Assembly (NCBI RefSeq): GCF_900096915.1
Contig: NZ_FMYK01000004.1
Coordinates: 241,023-305,022, forward strand
Reading direction: 5' to 3'
DNA: 64,000 bases
Source of the DNA: Acinetobacter marinus
Lineage (GTDB): Bacteria; Pseudomonadota; Gammaproteobacteria; Pseudomonadales; Moraxellaceae
Made by a program: the position numbers and the translations under genes. The notes beneath the pieces were generated by a model that was not told where the DNA came from, searched no databases, and saw only the letters and a program-made list of their open reading frames with translations. The first letter of the stretch is position 1. Each line of letters begins with the position of its first letter. Of the stretch, positions 35,479 through 44,771 are shown one piece after another.

Positions 35479-36801
35479 TTATTTGTTGGAAATTATCTCA
35501 TTTAGAGATTTTAAATCTAGATTTTTGTTATCATCTAAAAATAAAAAGTCATATTTTAACTTGTTATGTGTTGATCTTAGATAAAAATCGGCTTTGATCA
35601 TTCCCTTTTCGAAAATCTCGACAAGTGTTGCTCCCTCAGGCATAAAACAGATGTTGGCAAGACCTGCTCCGTGCGGAGCAACCAAATACTCAATTTCACT
35701 AAAAAGGTTGCATTGTTGCTCAAAGTTCAAATCCTCTGAATAGACGATCTCAAAATTCAAGCATCGTAAGAAGTTTTCAACTTCTAATTCATTTTGTATA
35801 GGTCTTCTAGATTTTAATCTAGATAAATATACCTTCTTTCTTGAAGGTGTGACAGAAGACGGTATTAGTTTACGAGCGAAATCATATATACTTTTATCCC
35901 AATAAAAACTACCCTTATGAAAGCAATAAGCTTTTTTTATGAGAGTCGTAGATACGTCATCTAGTGATAAAAATCTATCTTGGTCAATATTAAGTTTTTT
36001 TGCTATAAATGGAATGATATTAAATTTATCTTTTGAGTAAACTATTGGATAATCATACTTATGATAATCAAAATATCTTAAACCAAATATGCATTCAATT
36101 AAATTGTGATAATAATTCAAATATGTGTGTTCGAATGGCAATATAAAAGCATTTTCAATTGTTTTATTGCAGTCTTTGTGTAAGAAATTGGAGGAAGTTA
36201 AAGATGCTAATCTTGCTGAATTACCCCGATCATAGTGGTGGTTTTCATCAGAAATAGTGCAGAAACCTTCGTCAAAATTATGAATACGACAGTTAGACAT
36301 TACTCTCATTTTTACAGCAAAATGTTGGGATACTTGGAAATCAAAGTTTTTACTTTTTAATATTTTAATAATTTCAGAACTCTTACCATCAAAGTTCTCT
36401 GTGAAGTTGGAAAACCTATGATTTGAAAAAAAATTTAAATATATTCCATTTTCTAAATCTTCCAAATTTTGATGGAATTTTTTGTTCTTATCTTTGAAAG
36501 GTATTAGGCTAACCTTTTTGTAATTGGTGTCGTTGAAATTTAATGTTTTTTTAAGCTTATAGAGTTGGGAGAGTAAGACATCCACCTTTTCTGATACTAA
36601 GTTGTAAAATGGATATCCTTTTATTTCGAGTAATATGTTCTCAACTTTGTCAAAATCACCGTTGAAAGTTAATTCTTGGAATGGGGTGTTTAATTTAACA
36701 GCAACAAGCTCTCCTTCAGCATTCCAAATATCCATACTTAGTAAAATAGAATTGTGGTTTACAAGTTCTTTAGGTGTTAGCATTAAAGATTTTCCATTCA
36801 T
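35479..36801 (-). CDS. GT61-family (DUF563) glycosyltransferase
   Basis: This is a 440-residue protein lying against the direction of the rest of the locus. The C-terminal half carries the GT61 signature, LVAPHGAGLANICFMPEG (motif PHGAGLAN at residues 376-383), followed by ATLVEIFEKG, and an earlier HTYLNYYHNLIECIFGLRY segment near residue 226. The N-terminal 180 residues are not recognised. The gene is very AT-rich. It faces the pyruvyltransferase gene, with a perfect hairpin between the stops, and probably has its own promoter in 36802-37156. A paralogue on the plus strand at 38362 lacks the HGAG motif. Confidence 0.87.
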   Translation of the reverse strand: MNGKSLMLTPKELVNHNSILLSMDIWNAEGELVAVKLNTPFQELTFNGDFDKVENILLEIKGYPFYNLVSEKVDVLLSQLYKLKKTLNFNDTNYKKVSLIPFKDKNKKFHQNLEDLENGIYLNFFSNHRFSNFTENFDGKSSEIIKILKSKNFDFQVSQHFAVKMRVMSNCRIHNFDEGFCTISDENHHYDRGNSARLASLTSSNFLHKDCNKTIENAFILPFEHTYLNYYHNLIECIFGLRYFDYHKYDYPIVYSKDKFNIIPFIAKKLNIDQDRFLSLDDVSTTLIKKAYCFHKGSFYWDKSIYDFARKLIPSSVTPSRKKVYLSRLKSRRPIQNELEVENFLRCLNFEIVYSEDLNFEQQCNLFSEIEYLVAPHGAGLANICFMPEGATLVEIFEKGMIKADFYLRSTHNKLKYDFLFLDDNKNLDLKSLNEIISNK

Positions 36802-36986
36802 TTGTATTTCAGGGTGTTAAAATGTTTGTACAGTAATAAATAACTGAGTTTTGATGCACAAACCTTCTGTTAACAGCATATTCAACACTATATTTCCTAA
36901 ATGAACAAGTCAATTCGAAAAAACTGATGTGGGTCGTCAAAAATGGAGGGTTAAACTTAGTAAGTTGTAATGTACTCATGTTTACC

Positions 36987-37061
36987 ATGAGCACAACACG
37001 TAAAACGTATACTTATCAATTCAAAGCGTTGTTCATTATTTTGGCTAGGATTAAGTTCTGA
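36987..37061 (+). pseudogene. possible IS3-type orfA N-terminal remnant
   Basis: A 24-residue reading frame starts MSTTRKTYTYQFKA and then stops. The first fourteen residues resemble the conserved start of IS3-family OrfA proteins (a TRRTYT-x-EFK pattern, from memory). The surrounding 36802-37156 gap (355 nt) holds no intact gene, is AT-rich, and should contain promoters for the divergent genes on either side. The resemblance is short, so chance is not excluded. Confidence 0.35.
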
Positions 37062-37156
37062 TGCCTTTAAGTAACAAAGCCTCTGGAGTTTACTAAAGCT
37101 CCTCTTTTCCCAGTACAATATTACATTTGTTAGCAATATGAAGTGAAGAGTATTTT

Positions 37157-38191
37157 ATGTTTAGAATGATTTTTTTAATACTTGTTCTTAATTTTGTGAT
37201 CGTGAATGCATCCTATGGAAAAAACTTATGTTACTTTGTTGATGAGGATGCTATAAAAGTGATCGTGAGTAGAGCGGAGAAAGAGAAAAAGTCTTCACCT
37301 AATCCTCTTAAGACGATTGATGTGGGGGGGTTGCCAAACACATTGAAGTATAAGGAAGGTACGAAGGCGTTAAAAGATATGCGTAAAATGCATGATTTTG
37401 CAATTGCATATAAGTATACTAATGATAAGAGATACTTAAACTTAACAAAAAAATTTTTATTTGCATGGATTGATACTTATGAGCCTTCGTATATCCCAAT
37501 ATATGAGCAGCATATGATGCGAATGGTAGATAGTTATGGGATAATAAAAGGTGAGTTATCTAATAAGGAAAATTCTAAAGTTGATAAGTTCTTAAAAGAT
37601 TGGGCGAAAGTTTATATAGATAAAATAAATTCTGCACCTAAAGATGGTTGGTGGATATCTAATTGGCAGAGTTATAGGGTGAAGATAATATCTATGATTG
37701 GTTTTGTTACGGATGATGATGGAATTATTGATTCATCGCGTACAATTTTTAAGGATCAAATTTTTTATAATATTAATAGCCAAGGAGAGACGGTGGATTT
37801 TAAGGAGCGAGATGCCATTCATTATGTTGTATTTGACTTAATGCCATTGGTTGATGTGGCTATTCTGGCAAAGAAAAATGGTGAGGATTGGTTTAATTGG
37901 GTTTCACCTAACGGAGGCTCTTTGAAGAAGGCTGTGGATTGGGTGGTTCCATATGCTACTGGTGATTTAACCCATCAAGAGTTTGTTCATAGTAAAGTTA
38001 AGTTTGATCGTATCCGAGCTGATTACTATAAGTCTCAAGGTAATGTTATGTTTTCTGGAGTATATGATCCGCGAAAGGCATCTAATCTTTTTTTTAAGGC
38101 AGCGTATTTTGATAGTGGTTATAAAAAGATCATAAAGAAATACTCTAAGTCGGATATTTCTTCTTATGATTTGAGTTTGTGTTGGCATTAG
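37157..38191 (+). CDS. secreted alginate lyase-family (PL5-like) protein
   Basis: This 344-residue protein has a signal peptide (hydrophobic residues 4-20). The segment DAIHYVVFDLMPLVDVAILA near residue 221 aligns well with the recalled AlgL region RALHYHVFALPPLVMIAEAA. The catalytic N-N-H-x-Y-W segment of AlgL is replaced by NWQSYR (near residue 173), so the catalytic His is not conserved by this alignment. PL5 enzymes cut alginate or other uronate polymers in the periplasm. In a capsule locus it might trim or clear the polymer, or act as a non-catalytic binding protein. GAAGAG precedes ATG 37157. The gene is AT-rich. Confidence 0.78.
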   Translation: MFRMIFLILVLNFVIVNASYGKNLCYFVDEDAIKVIVSRAEKEKKSSPNPLKTIDVGGLPNTLKYKEGTKALKDMRKMHDFAIAYKYTNDKRYLNLTKKFLFAWIDTYEPSYIPIYEQHMMRMVDSYGIIKGELSNKENSKVDKFLKDWAKVYIDKINSAPKDGWWISNWQSYRVKIISMIGFVTDDDGIIDSSRTIFKDQIFYNINSQGETVDFKERDAIHYVVFDLMPLVDVAILAKKNGEDWFNWVSPNGGSLKKAVDWVVPYATGDLTHQEFVHSKVKFDRIRADYYKSQGNVMFSGVYDPRKASNLFFKAAYFDSGYKKIIKKYSKSDISSYDLSLCWH

Positions 38192-38361
38192 TTGTTGTTC
38201 ATTGTTTTGATAAATAATCTTAAGTAAAGACTTGGTTTTTAAGTTTTTGTTTTTTTTGTAAGATTATTGTAGATGGTGCTAATGTTTTGATGTTTTTGTT
38301 GTATAAGTATTCTGGTATGTTCGTTTGAGAAGATATTTCGATTTTTAGGTGTGAGTTTGAT

Positions 38362-39687
38362 ATGAATACATTCGATTCTCAATTAAGGAAATTGCATTTA
38401 GGTGATACACACCAGCAAGCTATTGATAAAAAAATTTTAAGCAATAGTGCCAATTATACGGCTGCCTTTTTGGATATTATATTTAAAAACGGCGTGTCAG
38501 ATGCTGAAAAGTTTATATCTTTAGTGAAGAATGATAAAAAATCGGACTCGATTGCACAAGCTATAAAAGTGTCTGAAAATCAAGTCAGAGATCTTAAAAA
38601 AGCCCGACAAAGCAGCTTGTGGAGTAATGATGCTGACTTTGTCACTATGAGTTTAGATGAGTATGTTCCTCGTAAAACTTTGAGATTGACGAGTTGGGTG
38701 GATTTGGATCAATTGGTGGTTGGGAGTTCTGCCATTATTCACGAAGATCAAAAGCGTAAATCAACCTTTGCTCAAGACTTTTCGCAAGTTGGGACCAAGA
38801 GCCTCTTGTCTGGAAAGGGTTTTGAAAAAGAGGTAAGCCGTCGCCGAGAGCAACGTATTGATGTGTTGTCGAATGTTCGGTTTAGTGTTGCTGATCCTAA
38901 TTTTTATAGTGTGGTAATAGAGGATCGCTTTTTTAACAGGAAGTTGTGTTCTCGATTAGCAAAGCTAAGCAATCAAGTATTGTTAAGTAAAAATGAAGTG
39001 GATGAGGTAGATGAAGCCATTATTCTGCCAATTGCACACATAGATAGTGATTATTTTCAGCATCTTTCGGAGATGTGGAGTGGTTTGGCATTAGTGGATT
39101 ATTTTCCGAAAAATCTTCCTATTGTTTATACGGAAGATACGTACGGAATTTTAGATTTATTGTGCGAGCGCCTAGGAGTTGATCGTTCGAGATTTAAATC
39201 TTTTTTAGATATGCAAGATATTCGCGTGAAAAAAGCATATCAGATACATCCTGTAGGCGGAAATCTTTGGGATGCAGCTTTTTTTGAGCACTTTAATAAG
39301 TATAATTCATATGAAGATTCTGGATTTAAAGTCTTTTTGGCTAACCCTAAAGGTGGCGTGGAGATTAAGAATAAAGATGAAGTGTGTAAGGTTTTACGTG
39401 ATTTAGGCTTTTTGATTGTTCATCCAGAAGACCTCCCTGTATCGAAATTAATTGATTTATTTCAGCGTTCTAGTTTGGTTGTTACAGCAACATCTAAAGT
39501 ATTGGCAAACACAGCTTTTATGCAAAGAGGTTCGTCATTGGTTGAGTTGCAGGATGCGAAGTCGATCAAGTCTGATTATTATTTGCGTACTAGATTTAAT
39601 GATATGAATTATGATTGTGTGGTTGTAAACTCAGGTGTTGTGGATGTTGATGAGCTTCTAACCGTGTTGGCAAGTCGTAGTGTGTGA
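38362..39687 (+). CDS. GT61-like protein lacking the HGAG motif
   Basis: This 441-residue protein is a paralogue of the minus-strand GT61 protein. Its C-terminus matches closely in spacing: VLANTAFMQRGSSLVEL and KSDYYLRTRFND against GLANICFMPEG and KADFYLRSTHNK. But residues 376-383 read ATSKVLAN where the other protein has PHGAGLAN. The N-terminal 150 residues differ (LRDLKKARQSSL and similar) and are not recognised. It may be an inactive or re-specialised glycosyltransferase. It precedes ugd by 26 nt on the same strand. Confidence 0.75.
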   Translation: MNTFDSQLRKLHLGDTHQQAIDKKILSNSANYTAAFLDIIFKNGVSDAEKFISLVKNDKKSDSIAQAIKVSENQVRDLKKARQSSLWSNDADFVTMSLDEYVPRKTLRLTSWVDLDQLVVGSSAIIHEDQKRKSTFAQDFSQVGTKSLLSGKGFEKEVSRRREQRIDVLSNVRFSVADPNFYSVVIEDRFFNRKLCSRLAKLSNQVLLSKNEVDEVDEAIILPIAHIDSDYFQHLSEMWSGLALVDYFPKNLPIVYTEDTYGILDLLCERLGVDRSRFKSFLDMQDIRVKKAYQIHPVGGNLWDAAFFEHFNKYNSYEDSGFKVFLANPKGGVEIKNKDEVCKVLRDLGFLIVHPEDLPVSKLIDLFQRSSLVVTATSKVLANTAFMQRGSSLVELQDAKSIKSDYYLRTRFNDMNYDCVVVNSGVVDVDELLTVLASRSV

Positions 39688-39713
39688 TATTTAATTAAAA
39701 AAGGTTGTAAATA

Positions 39714-40880
39714 GTGAAGATAGTCGTTGCTGGTACGGGTTATGTCGGGTTGTCTAATGCGATTTTGTTGGCGCAAAATAATGAAGTCGTTGCACTAGAT
39801 ATCGATCAAGCCAAAGTTGATTTGATTAATCAAAAAAAATCACCAATCGAAGATAAAGAAATTCAGGAATATTTGTCAACAAGTCATCTGAACTTAGTTG
39901 CAACAACGGATATTTCGGTATATCAAAGTGCTGATATCGTCATTATTGCCACGCCGACCAATTATGATGAAGAGACGCATCACTTCGATACTTCCAGTGT
40001 CGAGAGTGTAATTCAAGCAGTTATAGGCATAAACCCCAATGCATTAATGGTAATTAAATCTACGATTCCTGTTGGTTTTACTCATACAGCAAATGAAAAA
40101 TATCAGACAAAAAATATCATTTTTTCTCCTGAGTTTTTGCGTGAGGGTCATGCGCTTTACGATAACCTTTATCCATCAAGGATTGTGGTGGGTGAAATCT
40201 CTGAACGTGCAGAAAAATTTGCATTATTGTTAAAGCAAGGTGCTGTAAAAGAAGATATTGAAGTATTGTTTACCAACAGTACAGAAGCCGAAGCAATTAA
40301 GCTCTTTGCAAATACTTATCTTGCAATGCGGGTTGCATATTTTAATGAGTTAGATACTTATGCTGCAATTCATCAGCTAAATACCGAACAAATTATTCGT
40401 GGTATTGGTTTGGATCCACGTATTGGTAGTCATTATAATAATCCGTCTTTTGGTTATGGCGGTTATTGTTTGCCCAAAGATACCAAGCAATTGTTGGCAA
40501 ATTACCACGATGTTCCACAGAATTTAATCGAAGCAATTGTCAAGTCGAATAATACGCGAATGGATTTTGTTGCAAATTCAATTGTTGAAAAACAACCAAA
40601 AGTTGTGGGTATTTATCGTCTCATCATGAAACAAGGTTCGGATAATTTTAGGGCATCTGCTATACAAGGGATTATGCAGAGACTGGTTGATCAAGGGGTT
40701 CAGATAGTCATTTATGAGCCAACGATTCAAGTTGCTGATTTTAATGGTTACAAAGTAATTGCTGATTTAGATGCATTTTTGAGTCAATCCGATGTGATCG
40801 TTGCGAATCGTCTATCATCTGATTTGTCCAACCATTTAGATAAAGTTTATACAAGGGATCTGTTTGGGAAAGATGCTTGA
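39714..40880 (+). CDS. ugd: UDP-glucose 6-dehydrogenase
   Basis: This is a 388-residue canonical enzyme. The NAD motif is VAGTGYVGLSNA (residues 5-16), the catalytic lysine lies in EAIKLFANTYLAMRV, and the active-site cysteine is Cys252 in FGYGGYCLPKD. It oxidises UDP-glucose to UDP-glucuronate in two NAD-dependent steps, supplying uronic acid for the polysaccharide. The start is GTG 39714 with AAAGG upstream, giving the usual MKIVV N-terminus. A second, divergent Ugd-like gene follows at 44772. The stop overlaps the next gene's ATG. Confidence 0.95.
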   Translation: MKIVVAGTGYVGLSNAILLAQNNEVVALDIDQAKVDLINQKKSPIEDKEIQEYLSTSHLNLVATTDISVYQSADIVIIATPTNYDEETHHFDTSSVESVIQAVIGINPNALMVIKSTIPVGFTHTANEKYQTKNIIFSPEFLREGHALYDNLYPSRIVVGEISERAEKFALLLKQGAVKEDIEVLFTNSTEAEAIKLFANTYLAMRVAYFNELDTYAAIHQLNTEQIIRGIGLDPRIGSHYNNPSFGYGGYCLPKDTKQLLANYHDVPQNLIEAIVKSNNTRMDFVANSIVEKQPKVVGIYRLIMKQGSDNFRASAIQGIMQRLVDQGVQIVIYEPTIQVADFNGYKVIADLDAFLSQSDVIVANRLSSDLSNHLDKVYTRDLFGKDA

Positions 40881-42343
40881 TGTTCTCTCAATTTCGAGCT
40901 TATTCATCGTTCAAGAAGTCAAAATATGTAGCTTACTTAAGTCTCAGTAAACAATGGAAGCATTCCTCTAATGAAAAGGTGCTTTGGGCGCTGTATCAAT
41001 TGGGAATGTATAATGAGGTGAATTTAAAGCGAGAAAGAGAAATGTTTGATGTGCAGTCAAAGTACACTTTGATTGCAATCATTGTTTCAGCTTTTGCATG
41101 TGGTCAAGATATTCAAGGTGAAGAATTCATACAAAAATATGAGCGTTTATTTTCGCAAGATATGACATTGCTTGTGGAGAAGTTGGCAACATTCAATTAT
41201 AACCGAGCATTATTGCTTGCTAAAACATATCGTTTGACTAGTCTTTGTGTCGTGGCGCTCATGGAGAAAAGTGGTGATGTTGCATCAGCTAAAGTGATGT
41301 TGCAAAACCTAAATACTTCTGATTCCTCTATCTCGAATGTTGATAAATCTATACTGATGGCAAACTTGTCAATTGGCGTTTGTGATAAACTGGCGTCGCT
41401 CAATGCAATTTATGCTTCGGCTCAGATGAGCAAGATTTGTCTTGAAAATGATAATAAGTCAAACCTTAATGTGAATACGATTCAGCCTTGTAGTGATGAG
41501 TATCAACGCGTTCAGCCATCACGTGGCGTGGTCAGTATTATTATGACTGCATTTAATGCTAAAGATTATATTGAAACTGCGGTAGAGAGTATTCTTAAAC
41601 AAAGCTATCGATTTATAGAGTTAATTATTGTTGATGACTGTAGCACGGATGGTACATGGGACATCATCCAATCGTTTGCCAAAAAAGATCAAAGAGTTCG
41701 CCCGATGCGACAGATCCTGAATGCAGGGACTTACCTAGCCAAAAATAAAGCTTTATTAATGGCAAAAGGTGATTTTGTCATGTGTCACGATGCAGATGAT
41801 TGGTCACATCCTCAGCGATTGGAGCGGCAACTTCAACCGCTTTTAGAGGATAAAAAGTTAATTGCCACGGTGTCTAACTGGGTTCGTTTAACGAATCAGG
41901 GGCGATTTGTTAGCCGAAGTGTATTTCCATTAAGTCGTTTAAATCCATCTTCTTTATTATTTAGAAGAACAGCAGTGATGAAGAAAGTAGGATTTTGGGA
42001 TGCTGTACGCACTGGTGCAGATTCTGAGTTTAATCATCGAGTGAAGCTGGCATTTGGTCATCATCGGGTCAAAAAGGTAAATTTGCCATTAGCAATAGGC
42101 TCTTTTCACGAAAAGTCTTTGATGAATGCCCCCGAAACAGGTTTTGTGGATCAGCGTATTCCTGTGGATCGTCAAATGTATTGGGAGTCTTGGATGCATT
42201 GGCACATTGATGTTTTACGGAATAAAGGTTCATTTTATTTGCCGATAATTTCGAGCTATGCTCAGCGCAAGTTTGAAGCGCCTGAAAAAATATTGCCAAA
42301 TGAATCTGTTTTAAAAGAAGTTGCTCGATCAATTCAGCATTAA
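40880..42343 (+). CDS. family 2 glycosyltransferase with long N-terminal extension
   Basis: The 487-residue product has a GT-A domain in its second half: VVSIIMTAFNAKDYIETAVE near residue 214, VDDCSTDGTWD, and the metal-binding MCHDADDWSHPQRL near residue 300. Residues 1-200 are helical and possibly TPR-like, with no recognised domain. ATG 40880 overlaps the ugd stop (TGATG). It probably builds the capsule repeat unit. The sugar it transfers is unknown. Confidence 0.88.
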   Translation: MFSQFRAYSSFKKSKYVAYLSLSKQWKHSSNEKVLWALYQLGMYNEVNLKREREMFDVQSKYTLIAIIVSAFACGQDIQGEEFIQKYERLFSQDMTLLVEKLATFNYNRALLLAKTYRLTSLCVVALMEKSGDVASAKVMLQNLNTSDSSISNVDKSILMANLSIGVCDKLASLNAIYASAQMSKICLENDNKSNLNVNTIQPCSDEYQRVQPSRGVVSIIMTAFNAKDYIETAVESILKQSYRFIELIIVDDCSTDGTWDIIQSFAKKDQRVRPMRQILNAGTYLAKNKALLMAKGDFVMCHDADDWSHPQRLERQLQPLLEDKKLIATVSNWVRLTNQGRFVSRSVFPLSRLNPSSLLFRRTAVMKKVGFWDAVRTGADSEFNHRVKLAFGHHRVKKVNLPLAIGSFHEKSLMNAPETGFVDQRIPVDRQMYWESWMHWHIDVLRNKGSFYLPIISSYAQRKFEAPEKILPNESVLKEVARSIQH

Positions 42344-42358
42344 ATATTGGAGAAAGAG

Positions 42359-43726
42359 ATGAAAATTAGCTGCGTAAAAGCCTATGATATTCGTGGTGAA
42401 TTGGAAACACAGTTAAATGAAGATGTTGCCTATCGTATAGGTCGTGCATATGGTGATCTCTACCAGCCAAAAACTGTGGCGGTAGGCTGTGATATTCGCT
42501 TATCAAGTGAGTCTTTAAAGCAAGCAACCATCAAAGGCTTAAATGATGCGGGTGTCAATGTACTTGATTTGGGAATGACGGGTACAGAGGAAGTTTACTT
42601 TGCTGCATTTCACCTTGATGTGCAGGGCGGAATTGAGATTACCGCTAGTCATAACCCGATGAACTATAACGGGATGAAGCTGGTTAAAGAGAATGCTCGA
42701 CCAATTAGTATCGATACTGGGCTTCGTGAAATTCAAGCGATTGCTGAATCAGGTGAGTTTAAAACACCTGCTCAAGTGGGCTTAACGCAACGATACAATA
42801 TCCTGCCAGAATTTGTCGATCATTTGATGACATATATCGATGTTGCGGCCTTGCAACCATTAAAACTTTTAGTCAATGCGGGGAATGGTGCAGCAGGTCA
42901 TGTAATTGATGAATTAGAGACGCGCTTTCAAGCACTGAATGCGCCTGTTGAATTTATTAAAATTAACCATGAAGCTGATGGTAATTTTCCAAATGGGATT
43001 CCTAATCCAATATTATTAGAAAATCAGGCAGTGACAAGTGAGGCTGTGCTTGCGCATCGTGCAGATCTTGGGATTGCTTGGGACGGGGATTTTGACCGCT
43101 GCTTCTTGTTTGATCAAAATGGTCAATTTATTGAGGGCTACTATATTGTCGGTATGCTTGCCGAGGCATTTTTAAACAAATCATCGAATGAAAAAATCGT
43201 CCATGATCCTAGACTGGTATGGAATACACTAGATGTTGTTAATCGTTATGGTGGTACTGCTGTAGAGTCAAAATCTGGACATGCCTTCATTAAAGATGTG
43301 ATGCGTAGCGAGAATGCAGTATATGGCGGTGAAATGAGTGCGCATCATTACTTTAGAGATTTTGGTTATTGTGATAGTGGCATGATCCCTTGGTTATTGA
43401 CAATTGAATTGTTGTCAAAAAAATCAACCAAGTTATCTGAGCTAGTTGGTGCGATGATTGCACAATATCCATGTAGTGGTGAAATTAATTTTAAAGTGCA
43501 AGATTCTGATCAAACCATTCAGAAAATATTGTCGCATTATCAGGCGCTCCATCCAGAAATTAATCGTGTCGATGGAATTTCTTGTGACTTTGGTGATTGG
43601 CGCTTTAATGTGCGTGCCTCAAATACTGAACCACTGTTAAGGCTCAATGTAGAGGCTCGTGGTGAGCAAGCACAGCAATTGATGCAAGAGAAGACCAGCG
43701 AGTTAAAGCAAATAATTGCGAATTAA
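42359..43726 (+). CDS. phosphomannomutase/phosphoglucomutase
   Basis: This 455-residue alpha-D-phosphohexomutase has the catalytic serine loop TASHNPMNYNG near residue 97, the metal loop DGDFDRC near residue 241, the sugar-binding GGEMSAHHYF near residue 325 and the phosphate-binding RASNTEPLLRLNVEA near residue 423. It fits AlgC/ManB-type PMM/PGM enzymes that supply glucose-1-phosphate or mannose-1-phosphate. TTGGAG stands six bases before ATG 42359. With galU next it should feed UDP-glucose production. Confidence 0.93.
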   Translation: MKISCVKAYDIRGELETQLNEDVAYRIGRAYGDLYQPKTVAVGCDIRLSSESLKQATIKGLNDAGVNVLDLGMTGTEEVYFAAFHLDVQGGIEITASHNPMNYNGMKLVKENARPISIDTGLREIQAIAESGEFKTPAQVGLTQRYNILPEFVDHLMTYIDVAALQPLKLLVNAGNGAAGHVIDELETRFQALNAPVEFIKINHEADGNFPNGIPNPILLENQAVTSEAVLAHRADLGIAWDGDFDRCFLFDQNGQFIEGYYIVGMLAEAFLNKSSNEKIVHDPRLVWNTLDVVNRYGGTAVESKSGHAFIKDVMRSENAVYGGEMSAHHYFRDFGYCDSGMIPWLLTIELLSKKSTKLSELVGAMIAQYPCSGEINFKVQDSDQTIQKILSHYQALHPEINRVDGISCDFGDWRFNVRASNTEPLLRLNVEARGEQAQQLMQEKTSELKQIIAN

Positions 43727-43751
43727 TCACACAATGCGAAGAAAGTGTGTG

Positions 43752-43778
43752 CATCACGTCGGTGTCCCCAACGTGATG
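43752..43778 (+). terminator. hairpin between phosphohexomutase gene and galU
   Basis: CATCACGT (43752-43759) and ACGTGATG (43771-43778) form a perfect 8-bp stem, extendable by CGG/CCA with one mismatch. No T run follows, so termination is uncertain. It marks a likely boundary between the accessory operon and the galU module. Confidence 0.45.
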
Positions 43779-43888
43779 TTACAAATTTATGTCCAAGTGA
43801 AGTGGCATATTAATTTGAATTACATATATTAGAGATAGGCTATATATTTGTATTTTAAATAAACTTTTAATTTTATAGGAATTTTTTA

Positions 43889-44758
43889 GTGAAAGTTAAG
43901 AAAGCGATTTTACCTGTTGCAGGGTTCGGTACACGTTTATTACCAGCAAGCAAGTCTATTCCTAAAGAAATGATTACAGTAGTCGACCGTCCAGCAATTG
44001 ATTATGTTGTGCAGGAGGCGATTGAGGCGGGTATTGATACGATTGTCTTGGTGAATCATCCTGCAAAACAAGCGATTGAAAATTATTTTGACCGTAATGC
44101 TGAGCTTGAGAATCTTTTAGAGAAAAAGAAAAAAAACAAAATCTTAGATGAGATTCGAGCAATTGTGCCTGATCACGTGACTGTGGTTGCTGTGCGTCAG
44201 CCTGAGCCACTTGGCTTGGGACATGCAGTACTCTGTGCGGAAAAAGTGATTGGTAATGAACCTTTTGCAGTATTGCTTCCAGATGTATTGGTCGACTCGG
44301 CTGATCAGAATAACTTGGCGCAAATGATTGCGCAATTTGAGCAAAATCAGGCATCACAAATCATGGTGGAAGACGTTGCGCCTGAACGTGTCGATCAATA
44401 TGGTATTGTTAAACTTGAAAAGCAGGGTGAGGAAAACACCACTAATATTTTGGGATTAGTTGAAAAGCCTGCGGTGAGTGAGGCGCCATCGACTTTGGCA
44501 GTGGTGGGGCGTTATGTGTTTACACCTGAAATTTTTAACTACTTAAAAGAAACTCAAGCGGATAAATCAGGTGAAATCCAGTTAACCGATGCGATGGCAA
44601 AATTGTTAGGTGTACAAAATATCCAAGCCTTTACATTACATGGACAAACCTATGATTGTGGGAGTAAGATTGGTTATTTAAAAGCGATCTTGCATTATGC
44701 AACACAGCGTAATGAACTCAAGGATGAGCTATTAGAATTTATTAAAACATTAAATTAA
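43889..44758 (+). CDS. galU: UTP-glucose-1-phosphate uridylyltransferase
   Basis: This 289-residue enzyme begins GTG 43889 after AGGAA. The nucleotide-binding motif AGFGTRLLPASKSIPKEM occupies residues 10-27, and VEKPAVSEAPS and GEIQLTDAM are also diagnostic. It makes UDP-glucose, the precursor for Ugd and GalE in this locus. Together with the following ugd-like, pgi and galE genes it forms the conserved precursor block seen at the end of Acinetobacter K loci (from memory). Confidence 0.96.
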   Translation: MKVKKAILPVAGFGTRLLPASKSIPKEMITVVDRPAIDYVVQEAIEAGIDTIVLVNHPAKQAIENYFDRNAELENLLEKKKKNKILDEIRAIVPDHVTVVAVRQPEPLGLGHAVLCAEKVIGNEPFAVLLPDVLVDSADQNNLAQMIAQFEQNQASQIMVEDVAPERVDQYGIVKLEKQGEENTTNILGLVEKPAVSEAPSTLAVVGRYVFTPEIFNYLKETQADKSGEIQLTDAMAKLLGVQNIQAFTLHGQTYDCGSKIGYLKAILHYATQRNELKDELLEFIKTLN

Positions 44759-44771
44759 GTTGGTTTAGGCT

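Noticed and set aside
36809..36994. 61-residue minus-strand ORF upstream of the GT61 gene
   Set aside because: It has no ribosome site, is made of low-complexity AT-rich codons and matches no family.
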